Assembly: GCA_950059165.1 (NCBI GenBank)
Contig: CATLUC010000032.1
Coordinates: forward strand, 1,352 to 14,338
Length of the DNA stretch: 12,987 nucleotides
Origin: an uncultured Clostridium sp.
GTDB taxonomy: Bacteria > Bacillota > Clostridia > TANB77 > CAG-508
Reading direction: 5' to 3'
Shown: one piece after another, positions 1-6,180 of the stretch
Numbering within the stretch: position 1 is the first letter of the stretch
How the letters are laid out: each line of letters begins with the position of its first letter
Program-made: the position numbers and the translations under genes
Notes under the pieces: generated by a model
What the model saw: the letters and a program-made list of their open reading frames with translations, nothing else
Told to the model about the DNA's origin: nothing
The model's database searches: none

Positions 1-302
1 TCTTTTTTCTCTAATTCCAATTGATATTTCTTTTTTAATTTTTCAGATTCCCTTTCTTTTTCTTTTGTTTGTTTTTCCCTATCTTGTAATTCTTTCTTGG
101 CTTTTTCCAATCCTTCTTCTGTTAAGTAGGTAGATTTTGCTTTATGCGTGCTACCACCTATTAAATGTTCATCTTCTAGTGCATTTAAAATGTCAAAATC
201 ATATCCTTTCCATGATCGGCGAAATTCTCCATATGGTTCTTTTTCTACCCAAGAATTTAAATACAATAATAGTAGTGTTAATTCTTTTATTTGTTCTTCC
301 AT
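1..302 (-). CDS. DUF6429-like small protein with coiled-coil tail (3' end outside window)
   Basis: This is a partial gene that starts at the ATG at 302 and stays open to the left edge, giving about 100 codons. Residues 1-65 resemble the DUF6429 family: a short helix (MEEQIKELTLLLLYLNSW), then RRSWKGYDFDILNALED, then a winged-helix-like end reading STYLTEEGLEKA. From about residue 66 the protein becomes a highly charged Lys/Glu helix that is probably a coiled coil, making it longer than the usual compact family member. AGGAG lies 7-8 nt before the ATG. The gap to the upstream RhuM-family stop is only 16 nt, so the two genes are probably co-transcribed. The family has no assigned function that I know of. 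The pattern of helices ending in TEEG recalls small winged-helix DNA-binding domains, but that is inference. Confidence 0.7.
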   Translation of the reverse strand, partial: MEEQIKELTLLLLYLNSWVEKEPYGEFRRSWKGYDFDILNALEDEHLIGGSTHKAKSTYLTEEGLEKAKKELQDREKQTKEKERESEKLKKKYQLELEKK

Positions 303-318
303 TTTTTATCTCCTCTTT

Positions 319-1314
319 TTAAGTTAATTTATTATTTGAATTTAACATTTTTATGACTTTATCAAAATCGCTTTCTAGCTGTTTCATTTCTCTTTCTCTA
401 TATAATTCAAATTCTTTTTCTGCTTTTTCAATTGCTTCTTTATGTGATATTTTTCCATTATCCTCTAATAACTTTCTTTTATTTTGTACTATTTGATTAT
501 CTAATTCATTTACCCAATCATTCATTGTCATTTCTCTTTGTTCTAAAGCTTGCAATTCTGCAAAGTCTAAAAATTGTGATACTAATAAATTTAATCTTTG
601 TAATTCTATCTTTGATAAATAATTTTTTGCTATTTTTACATCATCAATGGTTATATATTCTCCTTTAAAATTAGTCATTCCTACAAATGGCTTTTCATTA
701 TCAACTCTTTCATATATTATTTCTGCTGCTGTATGTTCATGAACTGCATAATGAAGCTTATTTTGGACTGTTGCAAAAAACTTCTTTGTTAAATCAGAAC
801 GTGGGTCATAATCTATTGAAGTAGCATATATATCTGTAACTTGTTGATAAAAGTTTCTTTCAGATGAACGAATATCTCTAATTCTTTGCAATAATTCTCT
901 GAAATATCTATTTCCACCTTGTTTTAGTCTTTCATCATCAAGAGCAAAACCTTTTTGAATATATTCATGCAATCTTTGCGTTGCCCATACTCTGAATCTT
1001 GTAGCAACTTGTGATTGTACTCTATATCCTAATGCTATAATCATATCTAAATTGTAATGGTCTATATTTCTTTTTACTTGCCTATTACCTTCATTTTGAA
1101 CTAATAAGAATTTCTTATTAGTTGAATCATTGTTTAATTCCTTATCCTTATAAATATTTTTTATATGCATAGAGATATTTTCTTGAGTTGTTTTATATAT
1201 TTCTGCAATTTGATTTTGAGTTAGCCATATATCCTCATCTACAAATCTAACAGTAACTTTCGTAATTCCATCTTCGTCTTGATAAATTATTATATTATTA
1301 TCTTTCCTATCCAT
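319..1314 (-). CDS. RhuM-family protein
   Basis: This 331-residue protein matches the virulence RhuM family (COG3943), whose members are usually about this length. Residues 28-56 hold the conserved start WLTQNQIAEIYKTTQENIS, which looks like a helix-turn-helix. The middle contains the stretch LDMIIALGYRVQSQVATRFR followed by WATQRLHEYIQKGF. The C-terminal half has HYAVHEHTAAEII at 188-200, DDVKIAKNYLSKIEL near 224-238, and the ending MNDWVNELD. These are the strongest family hallmarks. RhuM was first named from a Salmonella pathogenicity island, but its biochemical role is not settled and homologues are scattered on accessory DNA in many bacteria. GGAGG six bases before the ATG supports this start. 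The gene heads a likely two-gene operon with the DUF6429-like gene and has its own promoter and a long leader with inverted repeats. Confidence 0.85.
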   Translation of the reverse strand: MDRKDNNIIIYQDEDGITKVTVRFVDEDIWLTQNQIAEIYKTTQENISMHIKNIYKDKELNNDSTNKKFLLVQNEGNRQVKRNIDHYNLDMIIALGYRVQSQVATRFRVWATQRLHEYIQKGFALDDERLKQGGNRYFRELLQRIRDIRSSERNFYQQVTDIYATSIDYDPRSDLTKKFFATVQNKLHYAVHEHTAAEIIYERVDNEKPFVGMTNFKGEYITIDDVKIAKNYLSKIELQRLNLLVSQFLDFAELQALEQREMTMNDWVNELDNQIVQNKRKLLEDNGKISHKEAIEKAEKEFELYREREMKQLESDFDKVIKMLNSNNKLT

Positions 1315-1356
1315 ATATTTCCTCCATTTCTAACCAACTGTTTTTTTATTTTCGAC

Positions 1357-1375
1357 TGGTAACAAATTGTTACCA
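1357..1375. repeat. Perfect 8-bp inverted repeat in the RhuM leader (possible operator or hairpin)
   Basis: TGGTAACA-AAT-TGTTACCA is a perfect dyad with a 3-nt spacer. It lies 43 nt upstream of the RhuM-family start codon and downstream of the predicted transcription start. Its length and symmetry fit an operator for a dimeric regulator, or a short RNA hairpin just ahead of the ribosome-binding site. No T-run follows it on the minus strand, so it is not a terminator. Confidence 0.55.
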
Positions 1376-1411
1376 ATTCATTCTTATTTTGTTTTTTCTG
1401 CGTTTTTATCG

Positions 1412-1431
1412 TTTTGCCAGCGTCGGCAAAA
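1412..1431. repeat. Inverted repeat in the RhuM leader
   Basis: The sequence TTTTGCC-AGCGTC-GGCAAAA has perfect 7-bp arms around a 6-nt loop. The outer pair can extend by a G-T wobble and one more base pair. It is G+C-richer than its surroundings and falls within the predicted transcribed leader. The bases after it on the minus strand are not a T-run. Confidence 0.5.
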
Positions 1432-1448
1432 TGTTCAAATTCTTCAAC

Positions 1449-1467
1449 TGTTCAGGATTTCCGAACA
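1449..1467. repeat. Weak inverted repeat in the RhuM leader
   Basis: TGTTC at 1449-1453 and GAACA at 1463-1467 form 5-bp arms around a 9-nt centre, and the stem can continue internally with one mismatch. It is the third dyad in the same leader and the closest to the predicted transcription start. The arms are in the opposite order to a LexA box. Confidence 0.35.
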
Positions 1468-1493
1468 ATTAAAATTCATTTTTATCTTCTATA

Positions 1494-1522
1494 TTTATAT
1501 CATATTACAAACATTTTTTCAA
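1494..1522 (-). promoter_or_regulatory. Sigma-A-type promoter for the RhuM-family operon
   Basis: On the minus strand, TTGAAA (1522-1517) is followed by a 17-nt spacer and TATAAA (1499-1494). Transcription should start near 1487, leaving a leader of about 170 nt before the ATG at 1314. The 306-base stretch 1315-1620 holds only this promoter, the three leader dyads and the hairpin at 1560-1585. I see no credible gene in it. Confidence 0.65.
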
Positions 1523-1559
1523 TAGTTTTGCAAAATTTTGTTCTGTTTTTTTCGATTTA

Positions 1560-1585
1560 AAAGAGCATATTTTCATATACTCTTT
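1560..1585 (-). terminator. Probable terminator of the regulator/metallo-hydrolase operon
   Basis: Arms AAAGAGCATAT and ATATACTCTTT pair over 11 positions with one mismatch around a TTTC loop, 35 nt beyond the stop of the metallo-beta-lactamase-fold gene. On the minus strand the stem ends in CTCTTTT, so the T-run is short. It is acceptable as an intrinsic terminator but not strong. Confidence 0.45.
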
Positions 1586-1620
1586 CCAAAGTCTTTATCC
1601 ATTATTATTCTTCCTTTTTC

Positions 1621-2415
1621 CTAAAATTCATATTTTTTCCCAACTTCTGTAATAGATACTTTTATTTCTTTTAAGTCATTTGTAAATTTATTGCACACCT
1701 CGTCTGATGTACAATGTGCTAATATAACTTCTTTTACATTTTCTTTCATATAATTTATAACTTTATTGGTAGTTTCGTCTACTTGTCTTAAATGAAAGCC
1801 ACCAATTACAGCCAATATATTATTATTGTTTGTGACTTTTTTGGCATGTTCAACTATATTGCAAATTCCACTATGGCTACAACCTGCAATTACTATTATT
1901 CCTTTTTGTGTGTTAATAACCATTCCTGAATCGTCTAGCACTTCGTCATTTTCACCATTTTCAAGTACCCATTTTTTTAGATTTACTGGATATATTCTTG
2001 GAATTTCTCCTAAATAATATGCATTTTGATTTATTTTATATGGTTCTTTTGTAAAATGTGCATTATATTTTGTTTCTAACTCTTTTTTACTTAATTGAAT
2101 TCCTGAATAATGTGAATGGTCATCTTTCCACCATCTTTTTAATATACAATTTGGGTGTGCTATAAATTCTACTTTGTTATTAAAATATTTAAGTCCATCT
2201 CCATGGTCGAAATGTCCATGACTTAAAACTATTGTATCTACTTCATTTAAGTCTACACCTAATTTTTCTGCATTTTTCTTGAATTTTTCTGTTGGTCCTG
2301 CATCAAATAAAATTTTGTTATTTTCAGTTTCTATGTACGCTGAAAATCCATCATCGTTTTCAAATTTTTCTTTGTCAAAGTTTCTTGTATCATTTAAAAT
2401 AACTATTTTTGTCAT
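1621..2415 (-). CDS. Metallo-beta-lactamase-fold hydrolase, COG1237 type
   Basis: This 264-residue protein has the full set of metal ligands of the superfamily. The signature SHGHFDHGDG gives H66, H68, D70 and H71. AGCSHSGICN gives H181, GGFHL gives H208, and LAHCT gives H234. The arrangement, the early ILFDAGP motif and the AGCSHSG motif point to COG1237, the group named after archaeal 7,8-dihydropterin-6-methyl-4-(beta-D-ribofuranosyl)-aminobenzene-5'-phosphate synthase. In bacteria that name is probably only a homology label and the substrate is unknown. There is no signal peptide, so it should be cytosolic. AAGAGG lies about 10 nt before the ATG. It follows the 78-residue gene by 27 nt and is the last gene of the operon. 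The fold call is secure but the reaction is not. Confidence 0.85.
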   Translation of the reverse strand: MTKIVILNDTRNFDKEKFENDDGFSAYIETENNKILFDAGPTEKFKKNAEKLGVDLNEVDTIVLSHGHFDHGDGLKYFNNKVEFIAHPNCILKRWWKDDHSHYSGIQLSKKELETKYNAHFTKEPYKINQNAYYLGEIPRIYPVNLKKWVLENGENDEVLDDSGMVINTQKGIIVIAGCSHSGICNIVEHAKKVTNNNNILAVIGGFHLRQVDETTNKVINYMKENVKEVILAHCTSDEVCNKFTNDLKEIKVSITEVGKKYEF

Positions 2416-2442
2416 AAAATATCATTCCTCTCTTATATTTTT

Positions 2443-2679
2443 TTATGTTGTTTCTTTTAACTTTTTTATTTTTTGTTCATTTTGTTCAATAATATTATTA
2501 TAATATTTTTCAAGTTTATATAATCTTTCTGTTGATAACATATTTAAAATTGCTTCATTTCCATCAATTTGCTCTAAAAACTTTTTTCTTTCAATTACCA
2601 TATTAGCAACATTTGCATCAACTTTTATTTCGTTTTTAAAGTCTTTTCGTTTTTCTTGCTTTGTTTCATTGTTATACAT
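2443..2679 (-). CDS. Small coiled-coil protein of unknown function
   Basis: This 78-residue protein is rich in Lys, Glu and Asn, with no cysteine pair, membrane segment or recognisable domain. The C-terminal half (LYKLEKYYNNIIEQNEQKIKKL) has heptad-like spacing and is probably a coiled coil. I do not recognise the family. It is likely real: AGGAG lies 6 nt before the ATG, and that ATG abuts the TAA of the upstream regulator gene with no bases between, which suggests translational coupling. The ORF fills the space between two recognisable genes in the same direction. The position suggests a partner of the regulator, whose C-terminus is also predicted coiled coil, but this is inference. Confidence 0.65.
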   Translation of the reverse strand: MYNNETKQEKRKDFKNEIKVDANVANMVIERKKFLEQIDGNEAILNMLSTERLYKLEKYYNNIIEQNEQKIKKLKETT

Positions 2680-3930
2680 TTATAACTCCTTTTTTTGATA
2701 GCTTAAGTCTTTTATTTGGTCTTGTTGCTCAGCTATTTTTTCTTGTTGTTTAAGAATTCTTTCTACTAATTCTTGTTTTTCTTTGGCTTCTTCGTTTTCC
2801 ACATTAGGTTCTTCTTTTAATTGTAACCCATGTTCTTCTAATTTGGCAACAATTTCTTGCATTGTTGTTGTTCCTATGTTTCTGAATTTTTTTATTTGCT
2901 CATATGTATAATTTGAAACTTCTTGCAAATAATTTATACCATGAAATCGTAATGCCTTACAAGCTCTTGTGGAAAGTCCTGCTTTTTGTATTGTAATATA
3001 TTTTGGTATTGTTCCTCTTTCTTCAATTCTTTTTTGTATTACTTTTAAAAGTTCTAATCCCTCTAAAACACTCTTGCTTTGTATATCTACACGAGAAAAA
3101 TTGATGTCATTTAATTCATTTTCTAATTCTAATAATTTCATTTTTTCATCATCTGTTGCTAAATCACTATTTTTCAATTTATTTAAATCATAGGAAAATT
3201 CTTTTCTTCTAAATTTCAATCTCCTAAGTCCTCTTTGTTCTATTTGTCTTATCCTCTCTACTGTCACTTCCATTTCACGAGCAATACTTCTTAAAGTCCT
3301 ACTTTTATTATTTGATGGCAAGAAAAATCTCCTTATTAGTACAGTTCCTTCTCTTTCTCCTATTTTTTTTAAGCATTCATCAATTTTCTCACTTGAATAT
3401 AATACTAATTCATTACATGAATTTTCTCTTCTATGAGTTATTTCTTTAAATAACTTATCATATCCGACATTAGAATTGCCATCAACATCTACTAAATTTT
3501 TAATAAATGAATTTGCTAATATTATATCTTTTTCTTTTTTTATCTCTTGTTTTCTGAATAATTTATAAAAATTATCCATTGTACCATAATTGGTCATTAT
3601 ATATCTGATTTTTTCTTCAGATATTCCATATTGTTTAGCCAATTCTTCTATTTTAGTTGGGTATCCAAAAACACCTCCAATATTTCCCTCTTTACATTTA
3701 GAATATTCATCACTTTTAAGTTTATTCTTTCTACTTCTATCTTTAACATAGTCATAATATCTTTTCATTTTTTCATATTCTTCTAAGATTTGTTTATATT
3801 CTTCTTCTGTTTTTGAGTATTGTCTTAAAACATCTTCTGAAACTTTTGGCACTATAGTTGCCTTAGGATATTTTTCTATCCATTCAGTTAAAGCTTCAAT
3901 TTTTTCCAATATTTGTGATTTACGTGCCAT
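2680..3930 (-). CDS. Regulator joining sigma-70 region 4 to an RNA polymerase alpha-CTD
   Basis: I chose the ATG at 3930 (416 residues, MARKSQILEK). A TTGACA/TATTAT promoter lies inside the 42-codon upstream extension, and AAAGGTG precedes this ATG. Residues 186-243 are sigma-70 region 4, with the helix-turn-helix RTLRSIAREMEVTVERIRQIEQ at about 211-232. There is no region 2, so it cannot be a complete sigma factor. Residues about 311-372 match the RNA polymerase alpha-CTD. Aligned with E. coli alpha, R322 equals R265, N351 equals N294, G353 equals G296 and E359 equals E302, while N268 and K298 are replaced by K325 and T355. A possible second helix-turn-helix lies at 92-125 (KIEELAKQYGISEEKI), and residues 375-416 are a Gln/Glu/Lys coiled coil. 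It is probably a DNA-binding regulator reading -35-like or UP-like DNA. It leads the operon with the 78-residue gene and the hydrolase. Confidence 0.8.
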   Translation of the reverse strand: MARKSQILEKIEALTEWIEKYPKATIVPKVSEDVLRQYSKTEEEYKQILEEYEKMKRYYDYVKDRSRKNKLKSDEYSKCKEGNIGGVFGYPTKIEELAKQYGISEEKIRYIMTNYGTMDNFYKLFRKQEIKKEKDIILANSFIKNLVDVDGNSNVGYDKLFKEITHRRENSCNELVLYSSEKIDECLKKIGEREGTVLIRRFFLPSNNKSRTLRSIAREMEVTVERIRQIEQRGLRRLKFRRKEFSYDLNKLKNSDLATDDEKMKLLELENELNDINFSRVDIQSKSVLEGLELLKVIQKRIEERGTIPKYITIQKAGLSTRACKALRFHGINYLQEVSNYTYEQIKKFRNIGTTTMQEIVAKLEEHGLQLKEEPNVENEEAKEKQELVERILKQQEKIAEQQDQIKDLSYQKKEL

Positions 3931-3964
3931 ATTTTTAGTCACACCTTTCTTTATTAGTGTCAAC

Positions 3965-3993
3965 ATAATATCACATCGTTGTATTTTTGTCAA
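3965..3993 (-). promoter_or_regulatory. Sigma-A promoter of the regulator operon
   Basis: On the minus strand TTGACA (3993-3988) is separated by exactly 17 nt from TATTAT (3970-3965). Transcription should begin near 3958, about 28 nt before the chosen start at 3930. This excludes the longer in-frame N-terminus starting at 4056. Confidence 0.75.
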
Positions 3994-4071
3994 TTTTGTA
4001 ACATTAAAATTTGTTATTATAATCTTGCAAATAATTTTTAATTCAAAATTAAGCATTTTTCTCTTGATTTA

Positions 4072-4080
4072 TGGTATAAT
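4072..4080 (+). promoter_or_regulatory. Extended -10 promoter of the flippase-like gene
   Basis: TG-G-TATAAT at 4072-4080 is a perfect extended -10 element. No convincing -35 is seen, which such promoters tolerate. Transcription would start near 4087. It is divergent from the regulator promoter about 80 nt away, so a factor bound between them could affect both. Confidence 0.5.
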
Positions 4081-4132
4081 TTGAGGTATAACAGATATAA
4101 TGTTAAAAAGATTTTTAGAGAGGAAGTACAAA

Positions 4133-5245
4133 ATGTCTGAAGATTTTGAAGAAAAGTTAAACACTAATGCAGAAATTGAAGAACTTCATGAGGAAGTAAA
4201 ACCAGCAAACAAAAAAGTAATTGTTTTCAATTTTTTCCTTATCCTAGCAATTTTCATTGGTTTATTTATATATATGGTAAAAGTAGATGGAATAGACAAT
4301 ATTATTCAATTACTACACCAAGTAGACTATAAATGGGTATTTGCTGGAATTGTTTGCCTAATTATTCATTGGTTTTGCGAAGCCTCTAATCTACACACAC
4401 CAATAAAAAAAATGTATCCCAACCAAAAATTTACTAACTCTTTTAGAGTATCAATGCTTGGACAATTATTTAATAATATCACTCCATTTTCTACTGGTGG
4501 TCAGCCAATGCAAGCTTATGAGCTAACCAAAACAGGAAAAAGAGTTAGTGATTCTTTATCTGCTATGGCAATGAAGTTTATTATCACCCAAACAGCTTTA
4601 GTAGTAAGTACTTTAATAGTTGTATTTTTTGAATTCAATTTCTTTGCTAAACTAATGCAAGAATATGTATGGATTGCTATTTTAGGATTTGTTGTAAACA
4701 TATTAGCAATAATTGTTGTCATTTTAGCAGGAGTTAAGAAAAAAGTTATAACATTTTTTACAACACCTGTTATCAAACTATTAGGAAAAATTCATATATT
4801 TAAAAGTCCAGAAAAAACAATAGAAAAGTTAGATAAAAGCATAGATAACTTTAGAGAACAATTTCTTTTTATGAAATCTGAAAAGAAAATGGTACTTAAA
4901 ATGTTTATAACAGCTGTCATTCAGAGTTTTGCTTACTACTCAATAACTTACATGGTATATCGTGCATTTGGAAACACTGGAATTAGCTTTTGGCAAATTA
5001 TCCCTTTACAAGCATTCCTATTACTAATAATGACATTTATACCAACTCCAGGCTCTGGGCTTGGTGCAGAGGGTGGATTTTTCCTATTATTTAACACAAT
5101 ATTTCAAGAAGGAACAATCAATATGTCAATCCTATTTTGGCGACTATACACATTTTATTTGCCAATTATAGTAGGTGCCCTCTTCTTATGTCGTTTTGGG
5201 GACGTTTCTTTTGCGACATTTTTACGTAAACCTAGCAAAATGTGA
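4133..5245 (+). CDS. YbhN/MprF-type flippase-like membrane protein
   Basis: This 370-residue protein belongs to the lysylphosphatidylglycerol synthase transmembrane (UPF0104/YbhN) family, which is related to the lipid-flipping half of MprF. The family hallmarks are PFSTGGQPMQAYEL at about 118-131, PTPGSGLGAEGGF at about 304-316, and RLYTFYLPIIVG near 337-348. Hydrophobic segments lie at about 28-48, 66-84, 148-167, 178-200, 253-275, 286-303 and 331-353. There is no C-terminal aminoacyl-transferase domain, so it cannot make lysyl-phosphatidylglycerol by itself. I chose the ATG at 4133 because AGAGGAAG precedes it. An in-frame ATG at 4100 has no good ribosome-binding site. Residues 353-370 (CRFGDVSFATFLRKPSKM) and the stop are encoded by a repeat element, so the natural C-terminus appears to have been replaced. 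Confidence 0.85.
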   Translation: MSEDFEEKLNTNAEIEELHEEVKPANKKVIVFNFFLILAIFIGLFIYMVKVDGIDNIIQLLHQVDYKWVFAGIVCLIIHWFCEASNLHTPIKKMYPNQKFTNSFRVSMLGQLFNNITPFSTGGQPMQAYELTKTGKRVSDSLSAMAMKFIITQTALVVSTLIVVFFEFNFFAKLMQEYVWIAILGFVVNILAIIVVILAGVKKKVITFFTTPVIKLLGKIHIFKSPEKTIEKLDKSIDNFREQFLFMKSEKKMVLKMFITAVIQSFAYYSITYMVYRAFGNTGISFWQIIPLQAFLLLIMTFIPTPGSGLGAEGGFFLLFNTIFQEGTINMSILFWRLYTFYLPIIVGALFLCRFGDVSFATFLRKPSKM

Positions 5246-5292
5246 CATTGGGGACGTTTCCTTTTTCACATTTTTGTGAAATTTGGGACACA
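5188..5292 (+). repeat. TTGGGGACG repeat, two tandem degenerate units at the flippase 3' end
   Basis: Unit A starts at 5188 and shares TTTTGGGGACGTTTCTTTT and then a GACATTTTT-type end with unit B. Unit B runs 5240-5292 and begins ATGTGACATTGGGGACG. Unit B matches the inverted copy at 6129-6180 almost base for base over about 50 nt. Inside B, TTTCACA (5264-5270) and TGTGAAA (5275-5281) form a small hairpin. Unit B's own ATG-TGA is the last codon and stop of the flippase gene. It is probably a non-autonomous mobile repeat, possibly REP-like. No transposase is present in the window. Confidence 0.7.
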
Positions 5293-5367
5293 TCTTTGAT
5301 TTTAGATAAATATTTTTTATTACTATGTGTGCCTTTATAGTGAAGTGAGAAAGGAATGGATTTTAAA

Positions 5368-6018
5368 ATGGAAAGTTTAATTGTTTCAGGTGGGGAAATA
5401 GATAAACAAATGTTGGAATATTGTATAAAAGAACACTCTAGCTTAAATATTATTGCAGTTGATAAAGGCTTAGAAGCTTTATTCGAGTTAAATGTTGTCC
5501 CAAATCATGTTGTTGGAGATTTTGACTCTGTAGATACTAGTATATTGCAAAGTTTTAGGAATAATCCTAAAATTGTTTTTCATAAATACAATCCTGAAAA
5601 AGATAATACTGATACAGATATTGCCTTAAATTTAGCAATTGAGTTACATAGTTCAAATATCACCATAATTGGAGCATTAGGAAAAAGAATGGATCACTCT
5701 CTTGCAAATGTTCATATTTTAAAAAATTCATTAGATGCTGGCATTCCTTGCCAAATCTTAGATAGATATAATCGAATTTATTTAATAAACAGCAATACTT
5801 CTTTATACAAAAATAAAGTTTATGGGAAATATGTCTCTTTAATCCCACTATCTACAAAGGTTGATGGTTTAATCTTAAAGGGTTTTAAATATCCACTACA
5901 AAATTATAGTTTATCTATTGGAACAAGTTTAGGGGTTAGTAATGAGATTGTGGAAAATGTTGCTACTATTTGGTTAAAAAGTGGAATTTTAATTGTGATA
6001 GAAAGTAAAGACAAATGA
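5368..6018 (+). CDS. thiN: Thiamine diphosphokinase
   Basis: The enzyme transfers diphosphate from ATP to thiamine, giving thiamine diphosphate, the cofactor used by the neighbouring oxidoreductase and others. At 216 residues it has the normal length for the bacterial family. The motifs are SGGE near 7-10, VVGDFDSV at 48-55 (metal and nucleotide binding acids), EKDNTDTDIAL at 77-87, GALGKRMDHSLAN at 102-114, and the C-terminal half with SLIPLS and TSLGVSNEI, where thiamine binds between monomers. Start choice: an in-frame ATG at 5356 lies only one base from the AAAGG box. The ATG at 5368, where homologues usually begin (MxxLIVSGG), is 12-13 nt from it. I prefer 5368, but either is possible. 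No riboswitch is visible upstream. The gene is convergent with porB. Confidence 0.9.
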   Translation: MESLIVSGGEIDKQMLEYCIKEHSSLNIIAVDKGLEALFELNVVPNHVVGDFDSVDTSILQSFRNNPKIVFHKYNPEKDNTDTDIALNLAIELHSSNITIIGALGKRMDHSLANVHILKNSLDAGIPCQILDRYNRIYLINSNTSLYKNKVYGKYVSLIPLSTKVDGLILKGFKYPLQNYSLSIGTSLGVSNEIVENVATIWLKSGILIVIESKDK

Positions 6019-6034
6019 CAGTCTAGTTAATTTT

Positions 6035-6067
6035 AAATAGCCTTTAGATTAAATCTAAAGGCTATTT
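6035..6067. terminator. Bidirectional hairpin between convergent thiN and porB
   Basis: A perfect 33-nt palindrome with 16-bp arms (AAATAGCCTTTAGATT and its complement, one central base) lies 17 nt after the thiN stop. It folds into a strong stem with CTATTT at the 3' end on both strands. The T-runs are short, but the position between converging genes makes a shared terminator the likeliest role. Confidence 0.65.
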
Positions 6068-6128
6068 GCTATTTATAACATTCCTACCTTAATGCCACAA
6101 GGAAAACATCTATAATCAACATCAAGAA

Positions 6129-6180
6129 GTGTCCCCAATGTCACAAAAATGTGAAAAAAGAAACGTCCCCAATGTCACAT
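6129..6180 (-). repeat. TTGGGGACG repeat at the porB 3' end (inverted copy of 5240-5292)
   Basis: Read on the minus strand it starts ATGTGACATTGGGGACG, continues with a T-run and CACATTTTTGTG, and repeats GTGACATTGGGGAC a second time 34 nt later. It is nearly identical to unit B beyond the flippase gene. Its ATG-TGA forms the last residue (Met314) and stop of porB. Together with unit B it brackets thiN as an inverted pair. Confidence 0.7.

Noticed and set aside
1449..1467. LexA-type SOS box
   Set aside because: The Gram-positive box needs GAAC before GTTC with a 4-nt centre. Here the order is reversed and the centre is 9 nt.
3931..4056. 42-codon N-terminal extension of the fusion regulator
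   Set aside because: A consensus promoter (3965-3993) lies within it, the ATG at 4056 has no ribosome-binding site, and the extension reads as A+T-rich non-coding sequence.
5293..5367. Promoter or thiamine riboswitch before thiN
   Set aside because: Only weak matches (TTGATT with a poor -10; TATAGT without a -35) are seen, and there is no conserved thiamine-riboswitch core such as CTGAGA.
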